Below, one piece after another: positions 46,801 to 58,072 of a stretch of DNA of 64,000 nucleotides. A model generated the notes under the pieces. That model was not told the origin of the DNA. It was given only the letters and a program-made list of their open reading frames with translations, and searched no databases. The stretch spans positions 103,073 through 167,072 of the forward strand of contig QLIY01000250.1 in the NCBI GenBank assembly GCA_003260075.1, in the 5' to 3' direction. The translations under genes and the position numbers were made by a program. This DNA is from Phallusia mammillata (taxonomy: Eukaryota > Chordata > Ascidiacea > Phlebobranchia > Ascidiidae). Each line of letters begins with the position of its first letter. Positions within the stretch are counted from its first letter, which is position 1.

Positions 46801-49800
46801 TTTCAAATACAAAAAATCCCTAATCTAGTTTTTTAATTGCTATTGTCTACAAATTCTATAACAGTCATTATAAGAAAATATTTGTGTTTTTTGTGAATTT
46901 TTTTTTGACCAGTCAATAAATTTACCTCAAACAGGTAAGTTTAGAGAAGACATATAAATTAGGTGTTTTGACGGGTGTGAGTGGTCTGTGCTCTACTTTA
47001 ATCTGTTAATGTTTTCCCATTTAATTTAGTTTATAGTTTTATGGGCAACCCAGTTGAGACCAGGCCACTGTGTCAGTTGAGATAATGCATTTATATTGAT
47101 TAAATGATTTGATTTGTTTTGGATTGCTGGGCAAGTGGGGTATAATTTTGTAAAGTCCATGAAAAGAGGCTGTGTTATGGTATTACTGCATCTTTACAAT
47201 GCCTTTATATATACTTTTTGCATGAAAAAAATGGAGAATTGACATTGTAATTTAAACTATTACATCAGAGTTTACATTTCACTGTTGTGTTGTCAAGCAT
47301 ATTTGTATTAATATGAAGGATTCTGGGCCCCTTTCTTTAAGGGAACACATATTTGTCACAACCTACCATCACGTTTCAAAAATAGAAACAAAAACGTCTT
47401 TACAAAGTAAAAAAAAATAACTGCTATGTGCTACATGAGTTAACATTTCGATTCTTGGAACAGTTTAAAACAATAAAAGCAGGCCTATACATTAAAAGTA
47501 GACATATACTGCTTCCTTACATACTTTTGACATCACACATTCTTTGTATCATTTTGCACAGTCATGTAACAATTACTAAAATAAATTGGTCATATTCCTT
47601 CAGATACCACTCTGCCGTCGTTTGGTAAAACCTAGTAACTGCAATTTTCAAGTTTTCGAGAAAAAGCACAAAACGCGTTTGATGTTGGTTAGCGTTTGAT
47701 GCAAAAATAATTTTTTTGTCTACCTGTTTGGTGTTTTTCACAAACATGTTACAGTAAAAAAATTTTGACATACCTACAGTTCACGACATATTGTTAGTTT
47801 GTTTATTATCCATGAAAAAACGATATACCAGGTTTTACCGGATAAGAAATGCAAAACTAACTAAAATAAAATTTGGAAAAGTCTAGGCTCAGAACAATAG
47901 ATGGATTTTTTTTGCTTTATCACCTTCACAAATCAAACAGAAGCTTTTTATTTTTTTCATAAACTGTGTTATTACATTTAAGTCACCAATTTTCAAGCTG
48001 TTTGAAGAATGCTGGAGTACAAATGTTCAGTCAAAAACCTTTTATTAGCAATAGCAACATGCTAGTGCTGAGGACCAATAAAAAGTATATTTGTTCAACA
48101 ACATCACAAGCACATGGCAAAGATGCTTTTACAAAACATGTCATAAACTTTTGTGAGTTCTTGATGTGGTTAACTTACCATGCTACAAAAGTCTAACATG
48201 AAAACATCAAGCAGTTTAACCATCAATTGATTGGCACCCAAAAAGATGCTTTTACATAACAAATAAAAACATATAACATCTAGAAAGGTAGCTTCTTTAT
48301 GTATGTTTTATTTACAGATTTACTAAACACATGTCATTTTTTCTTACAACAGCATGTTGTCGCAAAACTGGTAAATATAGTTTGTTAAACTACAAAATCT
48401 AGTTTCATTGTTTGTTTAATATGGCTACCACACAAGGAAAGTTAATCTTGGACCTTTTAAAGAAAGAAAAAAAAGAATAAAGCTCCATGCAGCTTTCAGT
48501 AATTTTGGAAAAAAGGCTTGTTTGCCTTAAAAAGGTTTTGTCAATATTCTTTTTTCATTGTTAAATTGTCATTACAAAACTCATTTACAAAACTAGTCAA
48601 AAAGAGAGGAAAAATACACTATCAATCCAGATTTGCACCATTTCGTATGTTCAGTTATAAACAATCAGTTTTTATTCCCAAATTTGTTTATATAAAACAC
48701 TTTGCAAACTGTGAGCTTGGCACCACAGCAACCAGGCAGTTCAGACAGCAGCAGGATATCTTTGCTCCAACATTGCAGTTTTATGAATAGTGCCCTTCAT
48801 ATATTTCCTTCTTCCAGCAAAGTCCTGCGACCAGCAGTTTTTATAATATTTTTAGACATGAAAACTTATCAATATTAATAAAACATTGGAATGGTTAACT
48901 TTGAGATGAGCAAACTTAAATGATTATGTTTATCTGTTTGTGAACATTTATATTTTATAAGCTAAAAATCATCATTAACCTTTAACAACATAAATTAACA
49001 TCATGCAAGGTTTCAAGCGTGAAAGAAAAATACCTTTAATAGGTTCAGCATGTAAACTTTCAAGCTTAGATGAAATTATAACATATGGATTTTCTTTGGT
49101 TAAACTATCTGAATCTTGGTCCAGTGGCACAATTCTTCCTAACCAAGAACTGTCATTTTGGAGCTGAAATAGTTTTGAATCCTGATCATTTGATGAGTTA
49201 AATGATGCTCAGTAGTCATGTCAGATAAGACTACAAATGACAACAACTACTCACGTTCTGATTAATATCATCCACACTTGCGGTTTTAATTTCAGCACAA
49301 TAACCTGTTTCTTAGTCTGATTCTGAGCCAAATCTATGTGTTATTTTTTGCTTATGGCTATGATGCTGAAATCAAAGTGTACTTACATGAACTATAATAT
49401 TTCAAACTTTTATTCTCTTGGACATTAACAATGTGTTTCTCATCTCAACTTAAATTTCTACCTTAATGCCTTCAGAAGTGTAACCTGGCAAGCAAGTTTC
49501 TTAATCCAAACTACCTGGAAACTGGAGCTTCATTCTTTGTTTTTCTTTGAAGGGCCAAGATTAGTTTTCCTCTTGTGGTAGCCATATTAAACAAACACTG
49601 AAACTGGATGGTATAGTTACAGCTAAACAAACTTAAAATACCGGTATTTACTTAATAGCAAACAAAACTAAATCACAACGCCAATAGATATGTAAACAAG
49701 GCGACAACACGCAGCTGTCAGAAAAAAGTTGTCACGTGACGAACTCGACCGTCATGATTGGTCAAACAGCAATACTAGGTTTTGCCAAATACTTTTAGCG

Positions 49801-52800
49801 TTGTGTTTCACTTACTAGGTTTTTTTAACCGTAAATATATCAATAACTATATATCTTTCAAATTCCAAATTTTAACACAGAAAACTAGCCAACATTAAGT
49901 AACCATTCCACTAAAAAAACGCATTTTGAAAAATATGTCGCTTACTAGGTTTTTCCAAAAGACGGCAGCACTATTTTGTCTGTAGTGTTTGGACAGACAA
50001 AATTTGCATTGATACCACTGTTTTAAAATTGCATTTGAACAGTATAGTTGCAAACCTTGTGTTTGACCTGTCCACAGAGTTTTGTATGAAATCAAGCAAA
50101 ATATACTTTTTAGGCCTATCACTGTTATGTATTATATATTTGATGCAGTGGTGGGATTAAAATTTTTTGTCAGACGGTTCTATCACAAAATTCATATTTT
50201 TCAGCCGGTTCTGTTGCAAAAAGTCTATTGACAGTAACCAGTAATGCTAACCGGTTCGCTGATCTCAAAAATTTCGTGAGACGGTTCCATAGAACCGGTG
50301 CGAACCGGCTGAATCCCACCACTGATTAGATGTGCCAGTTTATTAGGTTGGTCCCAACTTTCGTTTGTTTTGCAACTCACAGTAGTCCTAAGACCATGTT
50401 TTTAGCCAGGACCCATGGAGTGTAGGTGCTCACCATAATTGCACTAATCTATAGACAACAGCAGAAAATACAGCTGAACTTATACACCTTCAAATTGAAA
50501 TTCTTTTGGGCTTTCTTGTGTAACATAGCTTTTGACCTTAATATTTATGGGTCCCCTTCCCTGAAGGGGACACATATTGATTTTACTCGAAATGTTTTTG
50601 TTTTTTTTCTTTTGTTTTCTTTTTGTTTTCTTCCCAAAGTTTGTCCGACTCGTTTTTCCATCAAATGTTTGATGGATTTGGCTGAAATTTACACAGATGG
50701 TAGATATAGTTATGTAGATGTGCATCCCANNNNNNNNNNNNNNNNNNNNNNNNNNNNNNNNNNNNNNNNNNNNNNNNNNNNNNNNNNNNNNNNNNNNNNN
50801 NNNNNNNNNNNNNNNNNNNNNNNNNNNNNNNNNNNNNNNNNNNNNNNNNNNNNNNNNNNNNNNNNNNNNNNNNNNNNNNNNNNNNNNNNNNNNNNNNNNN
50901 NNNNNNNNNNNNNNNNNNNNNNNNNNNNNNNNNNNNNNNNNNNNNNNNNNNNNNNNNNNNNNNNNNNNNNNNNNNNNNNNNNNNNNNNNNNNNNNNNNNN
51001 NNNNNNNNNNNNNNNNNNNNNNNNNNNNNNNNNNNNNNNNNNNNNNNNNNNNNNNNNNNNNNNNNNNNNNNNNNNNNNNNNNNNNNNNNNNNNNNNNNNN
51101 NNNNNNNNNNNNNNNNNNNNNNNNNNNNNNNNNNNNNNNNNNNNNNNNNNNNNNNNNNNNNNNNNNNNNNNNNNNNNNNNTAGGACAACAATATCTGGGG
51201 TTNGTTAAATAGGACATACTTCAAACAATATCTGGGGTGAATCTAATTTTATAGTTTGTATTCTACATAGTATTATTATTTAAGCCCAGTGCCGATCACT
51301 GTGTTTTACCTTACAACACCCGACTTTCTCATGGTTATCTCTTGAATTGCATTATTTTCAACTTTGCATGTGTGGGGACCCATGAGTTTTTGCCTGCATA
51401 AACGACTAAAGTTATTAAAGATGATGGCTAATATGGGACCCAATACAAAATAAGCATAGGAAATATATCAATGTTTTAAAATGGATTTATAGTGTATATG
51501 CAAGGGCAATATGTGCTAAGCCACCCTTCTAGTTACCATCTAAATTTGTGTTTAGCAGAGGACCACACACTCTGAGTATTACATTAGGACATCCACAGAC
51601 TATCGAAGGTTGAGGACCACTGTCCTAGACCAGTGTTCACCCACCTATGGGTCGTGGCCCAAAGTTGGTCGCCTGTTTTTGTGACAATTAGAGCATCTAT
51701 TTTTTGAATTCGTTTCATAGTGTTTTTATATTTCCCAAGGCTTATATTGTTGCCCAATAATAATTTTATGACAACTTGATAATGGTTAATTTCTGTAAGT
51801 TATGTGTTAGCTTAACTGTTAAGCATTTATTGCTCTAGCTCTTCTGGTTAATTGGAAAAGTTTGGTTGAAAAAACGAAAGTTATTTGTTTGATTTTTTTG
51901 GTTTTCAAAAAGCTTACCTGATTTACAGACAAAAATACAACCAAAATAGTAAGAATGCATGTCCATGAGTCACGAGAAACCACAAAATAAAATTTAGATG
52001 GGAACCACTGTCCTAGACCTTTTCGCAGTGATTCTGAAAATAGAGATATACATTAGATAAAATAGTTATTATGGGTCCCCTTCCCTGAAGGGGACACACA
52101 TTGTTTTTGTCCGTATTTTTTGGATTCACCCATTTTACCCCTTAAACCCCAAAATAATAAGTTTTAGGCCAAAAATACAAGCCCTAATGTGCTGAAATGT
52201 TAAACAATTGTTTGCAGTAGGTTGTTCGTTCAGTATTTAAAATTTTGCCTTAATCGGCCAAATAGTTACTTTTACAGACCATAATATGTGTACACTGTCA
52301 GACAGATAGAAGTTTCTCAAGGGAGTAATTCACTTGTTAAGATTAAGGCGGGTGAATACAGCGGGAGTGCTCAGCTTTTACGAGACAGTCGTGTTGGTGA
52401 TTAGAAATCAACTGTTTTTGCGCAGCTATGCTATGTTGTTTTATTAAGTTATCAAGCACATTTTCAGTTGTGGAAAATTGTGTTTAAAAACTGACCTTGA
52501 ACGACAATATCAAGGTCAAAGCATGAGATTAAATTAAAAGTATTTTTCCCGTTCTTATTTACTGTTTTTTTTTGTAATTATATGACAATAATGATGCAAA
52601 AAGAATACGGACAAAACTTTTAAAGTTGGGTTATTGCTAAAGTTGGTTAAGTTTTTTCTTAAGAATCTAAAAATAACCAGGACGTTTGTTTACCGTAAAT
52701 CCGCACATGTGGGGACCCATTAGTTTTTGCTTGCAAAAACAATCATATGTGTAGATCAAATGATGTGTATAGTAAATTGGTAAATATCGTATAGAACAGG

Positions 52801-53982
52801 GGTGTCAAACTCGTGGGGTTCGTGGGCCACATAGCAGTTTGGCAATTATGCCGAGGGCCGCATGTGATTTTTAATCTAGTTCTGTACACTTAAATAACCT
52901 TTTCGCTACTTTGGCCGCATCGCAGATCCCAATTTCACCAACAGCCGCCAATTACCTGGTTTTTATTTTAAACTTACAGATGTAAAGTAATAGGTTAAAA
53001 TCACATATATACCAACTATATTGACGCGCCAAAAGCCCAGATTAATAACAGTGTTAATATCAGTTTTAATTGTTTATTACCGCATAATCTCTATTGTGAC
53101 GCTAGTGCTTCCCGTTTTTCCGCATTGTTTGCACACAATAGGCGTACAAAAAATCTGACGCATATGGCTACTAGGCTAGTGATGCTGTTTTCAGTACCAC
53201 AAAATCTGTTTGGAATAGTTATAATTTAAAATATTTGGCAAAAGAGTTTTAATTGCGTCACGACCGCCAGTACAAATATTTTAATGAACATGTTTACGGC
53301 CGCACAAATATCTGACAAAATAATACAATTGTTGTTGAGTGTTCGTGGGCCGCATTGGAGGGCTTTGTGGGCCGCATGCGGCCCGCGGGCCGCAAGTTTG
53401 ACACCCCTGGTATAGAATATATAAAATGGAAGTATATCAGAAAGCCACCTTTCTAGTTTTCAAGTTCTATTTTGCTTTTCAGAGTATGGGGGCTGAAGCA
53501 CATATCAATGCCTGTTACAAACATTTCTATTATTTTGTGCGCAATTTTAACTTGGTCGATAGAAGGGAACTTGAACCCCTGGTAAGTTATTTTCAATGAG
53601 GGTTTTCGACTTGTTTGACTTAGTTAAGTCTGATAAAATAAATTCAAACTCTTAAAACACAAATCGGGATTCTGCCACATTGTGTCAATTAACTCCAAAT
53701 CAACCATGGTAAAGAAACATGTTTAGTTTGGAGATTAGATTTGACAAAATGTAAAACTAAGCTAAATGAAACAGGCCTTGGACCTGTTCTACAAAAAAAT
53801 GCAAGTTTATGTTCAAATTTTAAGAAAAATACTTAAGTTTGCAATTCCAAGTCCAATGCCCTGTTTTAAGATCAATAAGGTGTTAATGCCATTTAAACCT
53901 TGACTTTGAAATCACTTTTTTTTCTGACAAAATTTTACTTCATTTCCAGAAAGAAATGCAGATGACAATTTGTCACAGTTGA
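43756..53982 (+). CDS. MOB3: MOB kinase activator 3 (MOB3-like), complete, 6 exons, 220 aa
   Basis: MOB proteins are small zinc-binding adaptors that bind and activate or modulate NDR/LATS and MST-type kinases in Hippo-like signalling; the MOB3 subgroup associates with MST1. Exons are 43756-43885, 44507-44640, 45309-45471, 46023-46126, 53483-53581 and 53950-53982. The product starts [20 protein letters not shown] and ends [10 protein letters not shown], 220 aa against about 217 in vertebrate MOB3. The zinc ligands are visible: C85 and C90 (CTNESC), H167 and H172 (HVYIHH). Typical MOB3 signatures are VFNKxxTFRPKK, [61 protein letters not shown] and ELEPLKEM. Every junction has canonical GT-AG signals and matching phase. 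The fourth intron (7.4 kb) carries transposons and an N gap, but the exons are intact. Confidence 0.96.
44507..44640 (+). CDS. MOB3: MOB3 exon 2
   Basis: Acceptor ATTGCAG; donor GAG|GTCAGT. Encodes [15 protein letters not shown] to DFCTNE, including the first zinc cysteine C85. Confidence 0.95.
45309..45471 (+). CDS. MOB3: MOB3 exon 3
   Basis: Acceptor TTTTTAG; donor TTG|GTGAGT. Encodes [17 protein letters not shown] to FPTKV, with the second zinc cysteine C90. Confidence 0.95.
46023..46126 (+). CDS. MOB3: MOB3 exon 4
   Basis: Acceptor TTCTACAG; donor CAT|GTAAGT. Encodes [15 protein letters not shown] to HHFDRVH with zinc ligands H167 and H172. Confidence 0.95.
46171..46719. repeat. Triplet of overlapping copies split by two C10 runs
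   Basis: Segment A (46171-46469) is followed by C11 (one C belongs to the repeat), then by B1 (46481-46636, a near-copy of the first half of A), then exactly ten C (46637-46646), then B2 (46647-46719, a near-copy of the last part of A). B1 and B2 together lack the middle of A. This resembles two contigs of the other allele inserted beside the complete allele. Confidence 0.8.
50146..50324. mobile_element. hAT-type MITE, 179 bp, family A
   Basis: Termini cagtggtgggattaaa and tgaatcccaccactg; near-exact TSD (atttgatg at 50138-50145, attagatg at 50325-50332, 7 of 8). Interior shared with the 31188 copy, including gacagtaaccagtaatgc. Confidence 0.8.
50548..51382. mobile_element. MITE with TGGGTCCCC inverted ends, interrupted by an N gap
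   Basis: The left end at 50548 is followed at once by a 9-bp-stem hairpin (GTCCCCTTC with GAAGGGGAC, 50551-50571). The right end ggggaccca is at 51374-51382. Flanks are tta and tga. The same structure at 52072-52719 has exact tta on both sides. A 3-bp TTA duplication would fit PIF/Harbinger, but this is tentative. Confidence 0.55.
50730..51180. other. Assembly gap, 451 N
   Basis: Unknown sequence inside MOB3 intron 4. Single N also occur at 51203 and 57659. The motif aacaatatctgggg is repeated just right of the gap, hinting at an unresolved tandem repeat. Confidence 0.95.
51631..52010. mobile_element. hAT-type element, 380 bp
   Basis: Starts cagtgttcacccacc and ends gatgggaaccactg, with an exact 8-bp TSD tcctagac at 51623-51630 and 52011-52018. 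No coding capacity. Confidence 0.85.
52072..52719. mobile_element. MITE with TGGGTCCCC inverted ends, 648 bp
   Basis: Intact relative of the 50548 element: left tgggtcccc with an adjacent hairpin (52075-52095), right ggggaccca, flanked by tta on both sides. No coding capacity. Confidence 0.65.
52797..53409. mobile_element. hAT-type non-autonomous element, 613 bp
   Basis: Termini caggggtgtcaaactcg and agtttgacacccctg; exact TSD gtatagaa at 52789-52796 and 53410-53417. The subterminal region carries gggccgcat and ggcccgcgggcc motifs. It ends 73 bp before MOB3 exon 5. Confidence 0.92.
53483..53581 (+). CDS. MOB3: MOB3 exon 5
   Basis: Acceptor GCTTTTCAG; donor CTG|GTAAGT; 33 codons in phase 0 ([15 protein letters not shown] to RRELEPL). 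Confidence 0.95.
53950..53982 (+). CDS. MOB3: MOB3 exon 6 and stop
   Basis: Acceptor [18 protein letters not shown] then TGA. The ending resembles the KEMTSRMCH tail of vertebrate MOB3. Confidence 0.9.
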   Translation, partial: KEMQMTICHS

Positions 53983-54738
53983 ATTTCTTAAAAATCATTC
54001 TCCACTAAGCGAAAAATGTCATGACGCACAACAGGAGGGCATCTTATATTGTCAATGGTCGATTTTTGTGCTGTCGCTGTATGTGTAGCAATGGACATTC
54101 TTGAAACTAACCCTTAAAGCCTGTGTTTGTAGTAATTAACATATTTATGCTTAAACCTGTGAAAGATTACAGCTTTCGTTAATTGATTTTTTTTACAGTG
54201 ATCAAATTTTGGAAATTTGTAAAAGCTATGATTTTTATTTTTGTTCATGTGATTTTTGTAAGTTACTGATCGGTCAGATTACACAACATTTCCTATAATT
54301 TTAGAGACCAGCTGTATTGATTTATCACAGTACTGTATCAAGAAAGTAAAAATTCAGCCCATAAAGATAAACATTAATCTTCATCAAAATGTTATTGCTT
54401 GGTGTTTTCACCTTAGTTCAAATTCCCACTCTTTTACACCATACATCCCTCACAACTGGTCATTAAGGTCTCCATGTTCCATTTACTACATGTGCACTGT
54501 TTTTGTTGCATTTTATCTCGGTGTGTGTATTTTCTAGCAGACCACCTTTTAATTAAGTATGTTTAAAAGTGTTTATTTGTCCAAAATACCCAGTTGGGCA
54601 AATTTTAATGCTTGAAATTGGTGTAACGAAATTTTAGTGCATCATCAAAAGCACCATGCTTCAAGTATTAGAGAAAATTTGAAACCGTTTTTACACATCT
54701 TGTAAACATAAAAATGCGCATTGATGACTCATTTGACA
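53983..54738. other. MOB3 3' flank, no other gene seen
   Basis: CpG-poor sequence that likely contains the 3' UTR. No close AATAAA follows the stop; candidates appear only near 55432 and 55900. Confidence 0.4.
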
Positions 54739-54958
54739 CAGTGGTTCCCAACCTTTTTCAATGAATTCATATCTTTTACAATTTGAAATATTTCCATTCC
54801 ACCCTAGAATGCTACAAAGTACATGCTAAACCATACAAAAGTCATTCAATATTGGGTCTTTTATCAACTTAACAAGTTATATTCACAGAGTTTAAGTGTC
54901 TATTTACAAACCACATGTAAAAATTAAAGTAAATTCCTCCCCTGGTTTGGAACCACTG
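54739..54958. mobile_element. Old hAT-type MITE, 220 bp
   Basis: Termini cagtggttcccaacc and ggtttggaaccactg. The flanking octamers atttgaca and gattaaca match at 5 of 8 positions, indicating an old insertion. Confidence 0.65.
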
Positions 54959-56249
54959 GATTAACATTTCTGCTCATTCTAAAGTGATGCCTATTTAAAA
55001 CCTAGCTGCCAGTGTTCCACTTTTTGTCTGAATTATCTTAAGGTTACATGACAAGCAATATTTACTACCAAACCCTACCAATCCCAACCATGACATTGTG
55101 AATATTTCCCCCATAAACTAGTTTGTTCCTTACTGGCATTAGACAAAGAAAGCAAATATGAATATTCCAAACATACCTGCATTCCATTCTGTTATTTTGC
55201 ACTGTTTTAACTGCTGCCTATTGTTGGAACAAAGTTTTGATTCCTTTAGGGCACAACTATGACTTATTGTATGGATAGAAATTGTGAAAGAGTGTTTTTA
55301 ACACATTTTACTGATTTCTACATCTGATATTGTCATTCTGTGTCTGTGCCTTTACAGAATTTTTGTGTCTGCAGTTTGATTCACTTCTTATTGTCTTGTT
55401 TCTCCTTGTATCATGCATCACATGGTCCATAATAAATCAAGTCGACAAACTAGCTACAATTACATGAAAACTAGCTAAATTTTCGTCATATTTTTATGCC
55501 GTACCTCAATAGCTACTGGGTAAATTGAACGTAATTTTTAGCATACTATTTTTAGATAAAGCTTCTGAGCAAATAATTTCACTATAGTAGCATATAAGGG
55601 CTTATTCTTTTTTACCAGATGACTTAGGTTTACTTCTGCTGAAGAAAACGTCAGCACCTATCTCATATGTCTTTCTTGGGGACATTTTTATTGGGTACAG
55701 CTACGATTTAATTCAATTGTATTCTTCATTTTTCAGGAAACAGTTAATACAGACACCATTTTAGGTAGACCACTTTGATACCACATTATTGTGTTACATC
55801 ATGAGTGTTTTGATTGTGTATGTTGAGATTATTAGGGTTCGTGTTTTTTTCAAACCGTCCCACTTCTTTCAAACATTGTGTTTTCAGAAACATGTAAATA
55901 AAAAAAATCCTGCAACAATTGTTTGCCAAAAGTGAGTTTCTTTGTTATTTTACACAGTTAGAAGACATCAGAAACTTAATTCAGTTTTATTTAAACTTAA
56001 ATGTGCATCATTTGGTGTGCTGTGGTGGGTATGTAGCAGAGGTCACCAACTACAGCCCGATAGGATAACCTAACCTGACTGGTTCCACCAATGTAGCCCC
56101 CCAGTCTTGATGCCCTAATGTGCCAACCTCACCCTCTGATGTGAGTCACTGCCACATAACGCTTATAGTGACGATGTAGCTGCAGCGCGTTTACCATCCA
56201 TCCACTAGCTGTGCCCTCACCATTGTCGCGTTTCATAACGTCCAAGACA
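54959..56249. other. No gene recognised
   Basis: AT-rich, CpG-poor sequence up to about 56.0 kb, then CpG-richer repeat-like sequence. A decayed cagaggtcaccaac hAT end is at about 56037. Confidence 0.4.
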
Positions 56250-56352
56250 GGAACTCGGCCGAATGGTCCAGCGCGCCTGACCCATATGCAGACATAAAAA
56301 TTAAAAACCCTGATCGGGATTCGTCCCCGAAGTGTCCTGGGTTCGAACACCG
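56250..56352 (+). mobile_element. Degenerate tRNA-derived SINE or tRNA pseudogene
   Basis: A box-like ctcggccgaatggtcc is followed about 80 bp later by a B-box-like gggttcgaac, the internal promoter pair of tRNA-derived SINEs. Spacing is longer than in a standard tRNA and the cloverleaf is not convincing. It lies in a CpG-rich repetitive stretch. Confidence 0.45.
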
Positions 56353-57351
56353 TGAAAAAAAGCGTTTTCCTAATCGTACTTGAATCAGGTATAGCCAGGG
56401 TTGCCATTGTGGGGGGCGGCCGTTATCATGGCCCGTCGAAGCTGTAGACTGAGGCCAGTGTGTTCGTACTGCCCAGTGTAACTCCAGTCCAGTGTGTAGA
56501 GTGCAGAATGTGTAGAGTGGTGTAGAGTTTACTCCAGTGTGTTTGAGTGTGTTTTATTTAACGAAACGGAAACCGTATATAGCGCAAAACAAATCACTTT
56601 TGCAGGCACGCGGCTGGTTTTCTGACTCCGTAACAAAGGAAATTGCGGCGGCCTAATCCCCAACATACAAACACAAACAACTATCAAATTTAGGACAAAC
56701 AAAAATACGCTATAGGACTACATTTTTTAGATTTATTTCTACTTTTAGCACGAATATTGACTCGTAGTTGTTGAAAATAAGACAAAATAAGGACTCAAGT
56801 CAAAAACAAGGACATTTTTTCTAAGGCATAGTCCTTCAAAATGAAGACAAATCTTAGAAAAAGGGCGGTATGGCAACCCTGGGTATAGCAGAATAGTGCT
56901 CTTGTACCACATCAAATACTCCGACGTACCACTTATGGTATACGTGTACCACAGGTTAAGAACTACTGCTAAAGCCATTGAGTACATGACGAGGTTTATT
57001 ATATGAAATGGTAACTTTACTAGACAAAACTATGTCATCGTAGTATTTTAACATCTCATTGAGTCCACCCAATCGAATGCTCTGGGTTAAATCAAATAAA
57101 CTGGTTGACAAGTGACGCACGAACAAATAAATCCTCGACATAGGCTAAACAAAATGAAACGCTTCTTTAATACCGAATAAAGGTTTATTGTACAGTAGAA
57201 GAATATAAACATTTAATCTACAACATTTGCAGGTAAATTTGTTGGAATGATTAGATTAGTAAGTTATTATTTATACTGTGTCGATATGTTTTCTTTCGCT
57301 AAATGAGCATATACACGCTGTTATAGGGACAATATGGCGAATACTGCAGAG
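56353..57351. other. Repeat-like sequence, no gene recognised
   Basis: Contains GTGTAGAGT-rich low-complexity sequence at about 56.46-56.56 kb and otherwise chance frames. Confidence 0.35.
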
Positions 57352-57390
57352 CAGGGGTCACCAAACTACGGCTCGCGGGCCATATAACAA
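57352..57390 (+). mobile_element. Left end of a 17011-type hAT element
   Basis: caggggtcaccaaactacgg followed by ctcgcgggcc matches the 17011 element. No matching right end lies within the next kilobase, so the copy is truncated. Confidence 0.55.
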
Positions 57391-57832
57391 GTGTTTTTTC
57401 TCGTTGAACATCATAAAAATTCAAAGTGTAGCCTTATCTTACGAAGTTTTACAAGTATATTGTCGTGCCAAACTATTCAATTCATTTCAACATGGTTCTT
57501 TATGGTGGACACTTTTCGAATCTCTTTGAGGTTTTCTTTAAAAAAATTTGGGGGATGTTCTTTGACATCGTCATGGGAAATAAGTTTGATCGGTTTTCTT
57601 GGTTTTCTGTCCTTCGCAATTTCTTCCTCGCCTCGAAGAAACACGAGATCCCGAGTTCNACGAATTCCAAACAGAGCTGCTCTTGCGGCCGCGCCGTACG
57701 TGGAATCGTGAATCCGGACTTCGTCAATTCCCCAATCAAGAAAATCCTGAAAATGTAGCCGAAGTGTTTTGTTGTTTTAATAAAGGTGCGCATACTTATA
57801 CAGTACCAACAAAATTTAGATTTAAAAAAAAA

Positions 57833-58072
57833 TTAAAAAAAATTAGATTCAAATTTGACTACCTTGGAAAAGTATTTCGTAGTAAATTTAGGATGTATGT
57901 GAATCATGTAGTTGTTACTCAAATCATAACTGGATTCTGCAATAGATTCGTGTTCAATCCACACGTTCGGTCGTTGCATTGAAGTTTCCTCAATGTGGAT
58001 TGGAAGATCTTTGCGGCTTAAAGCCAAGTCTCTTGGTCTTATGCATGAGTAGTATTGCCTAGGTTCAGTGAA
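57833..58072 (-). CDS. Glycosyltransferase exon 7, C-terminal part and stop
   Basis: Acceptor TTTTGTAG; 79 codons and TAA. Encodes RQYYSCIRPRDLALSRKDL and NNYMIHIHPKFT, the conserved late motifs of the family. Confidence 0.88.
   Translation of the reverse strand, partial: FTEPRQYYSCIRPRDLALSRKDLPIHIEETSMQRPNVWIEHESIAESSYDLSNNYMIHIHPKFTTKYFSKVVKFESNFF

Larger units (their letters stand above)
46127..53482 (+). other. 7.4-kb MOB3 intron 4
   Basis: CpG-poor, AT-rich intron with a duplicated and rearranged block at 46.2-46.7 kb, several MITEs (50146, 50548, 51631, 52072, 52797) and a 451-N gap. The stretch 46.8-50.1 kb holds only chance frames and a decayed copy (47324-47352) of the hairpin-ended family. 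Confidence 0.7.

Noticed and set aside
47595-49970. Repeated ttactaggtttt(t/a)cc sequences near 47.6 and 49.8-49.97 kb
   Set aside because: A dispersed repeat is likely, but I could not define ends or TSD.
50426-51224. Frames running through the N gap
   Set aside because: The residues are unknown; openness is an artefact of N.
51540-51622. Another element ending gttgaggaccactg beside the 51631 insertion
   Set aside because: No matching left terminus; the similarity to a hAT end is too short.
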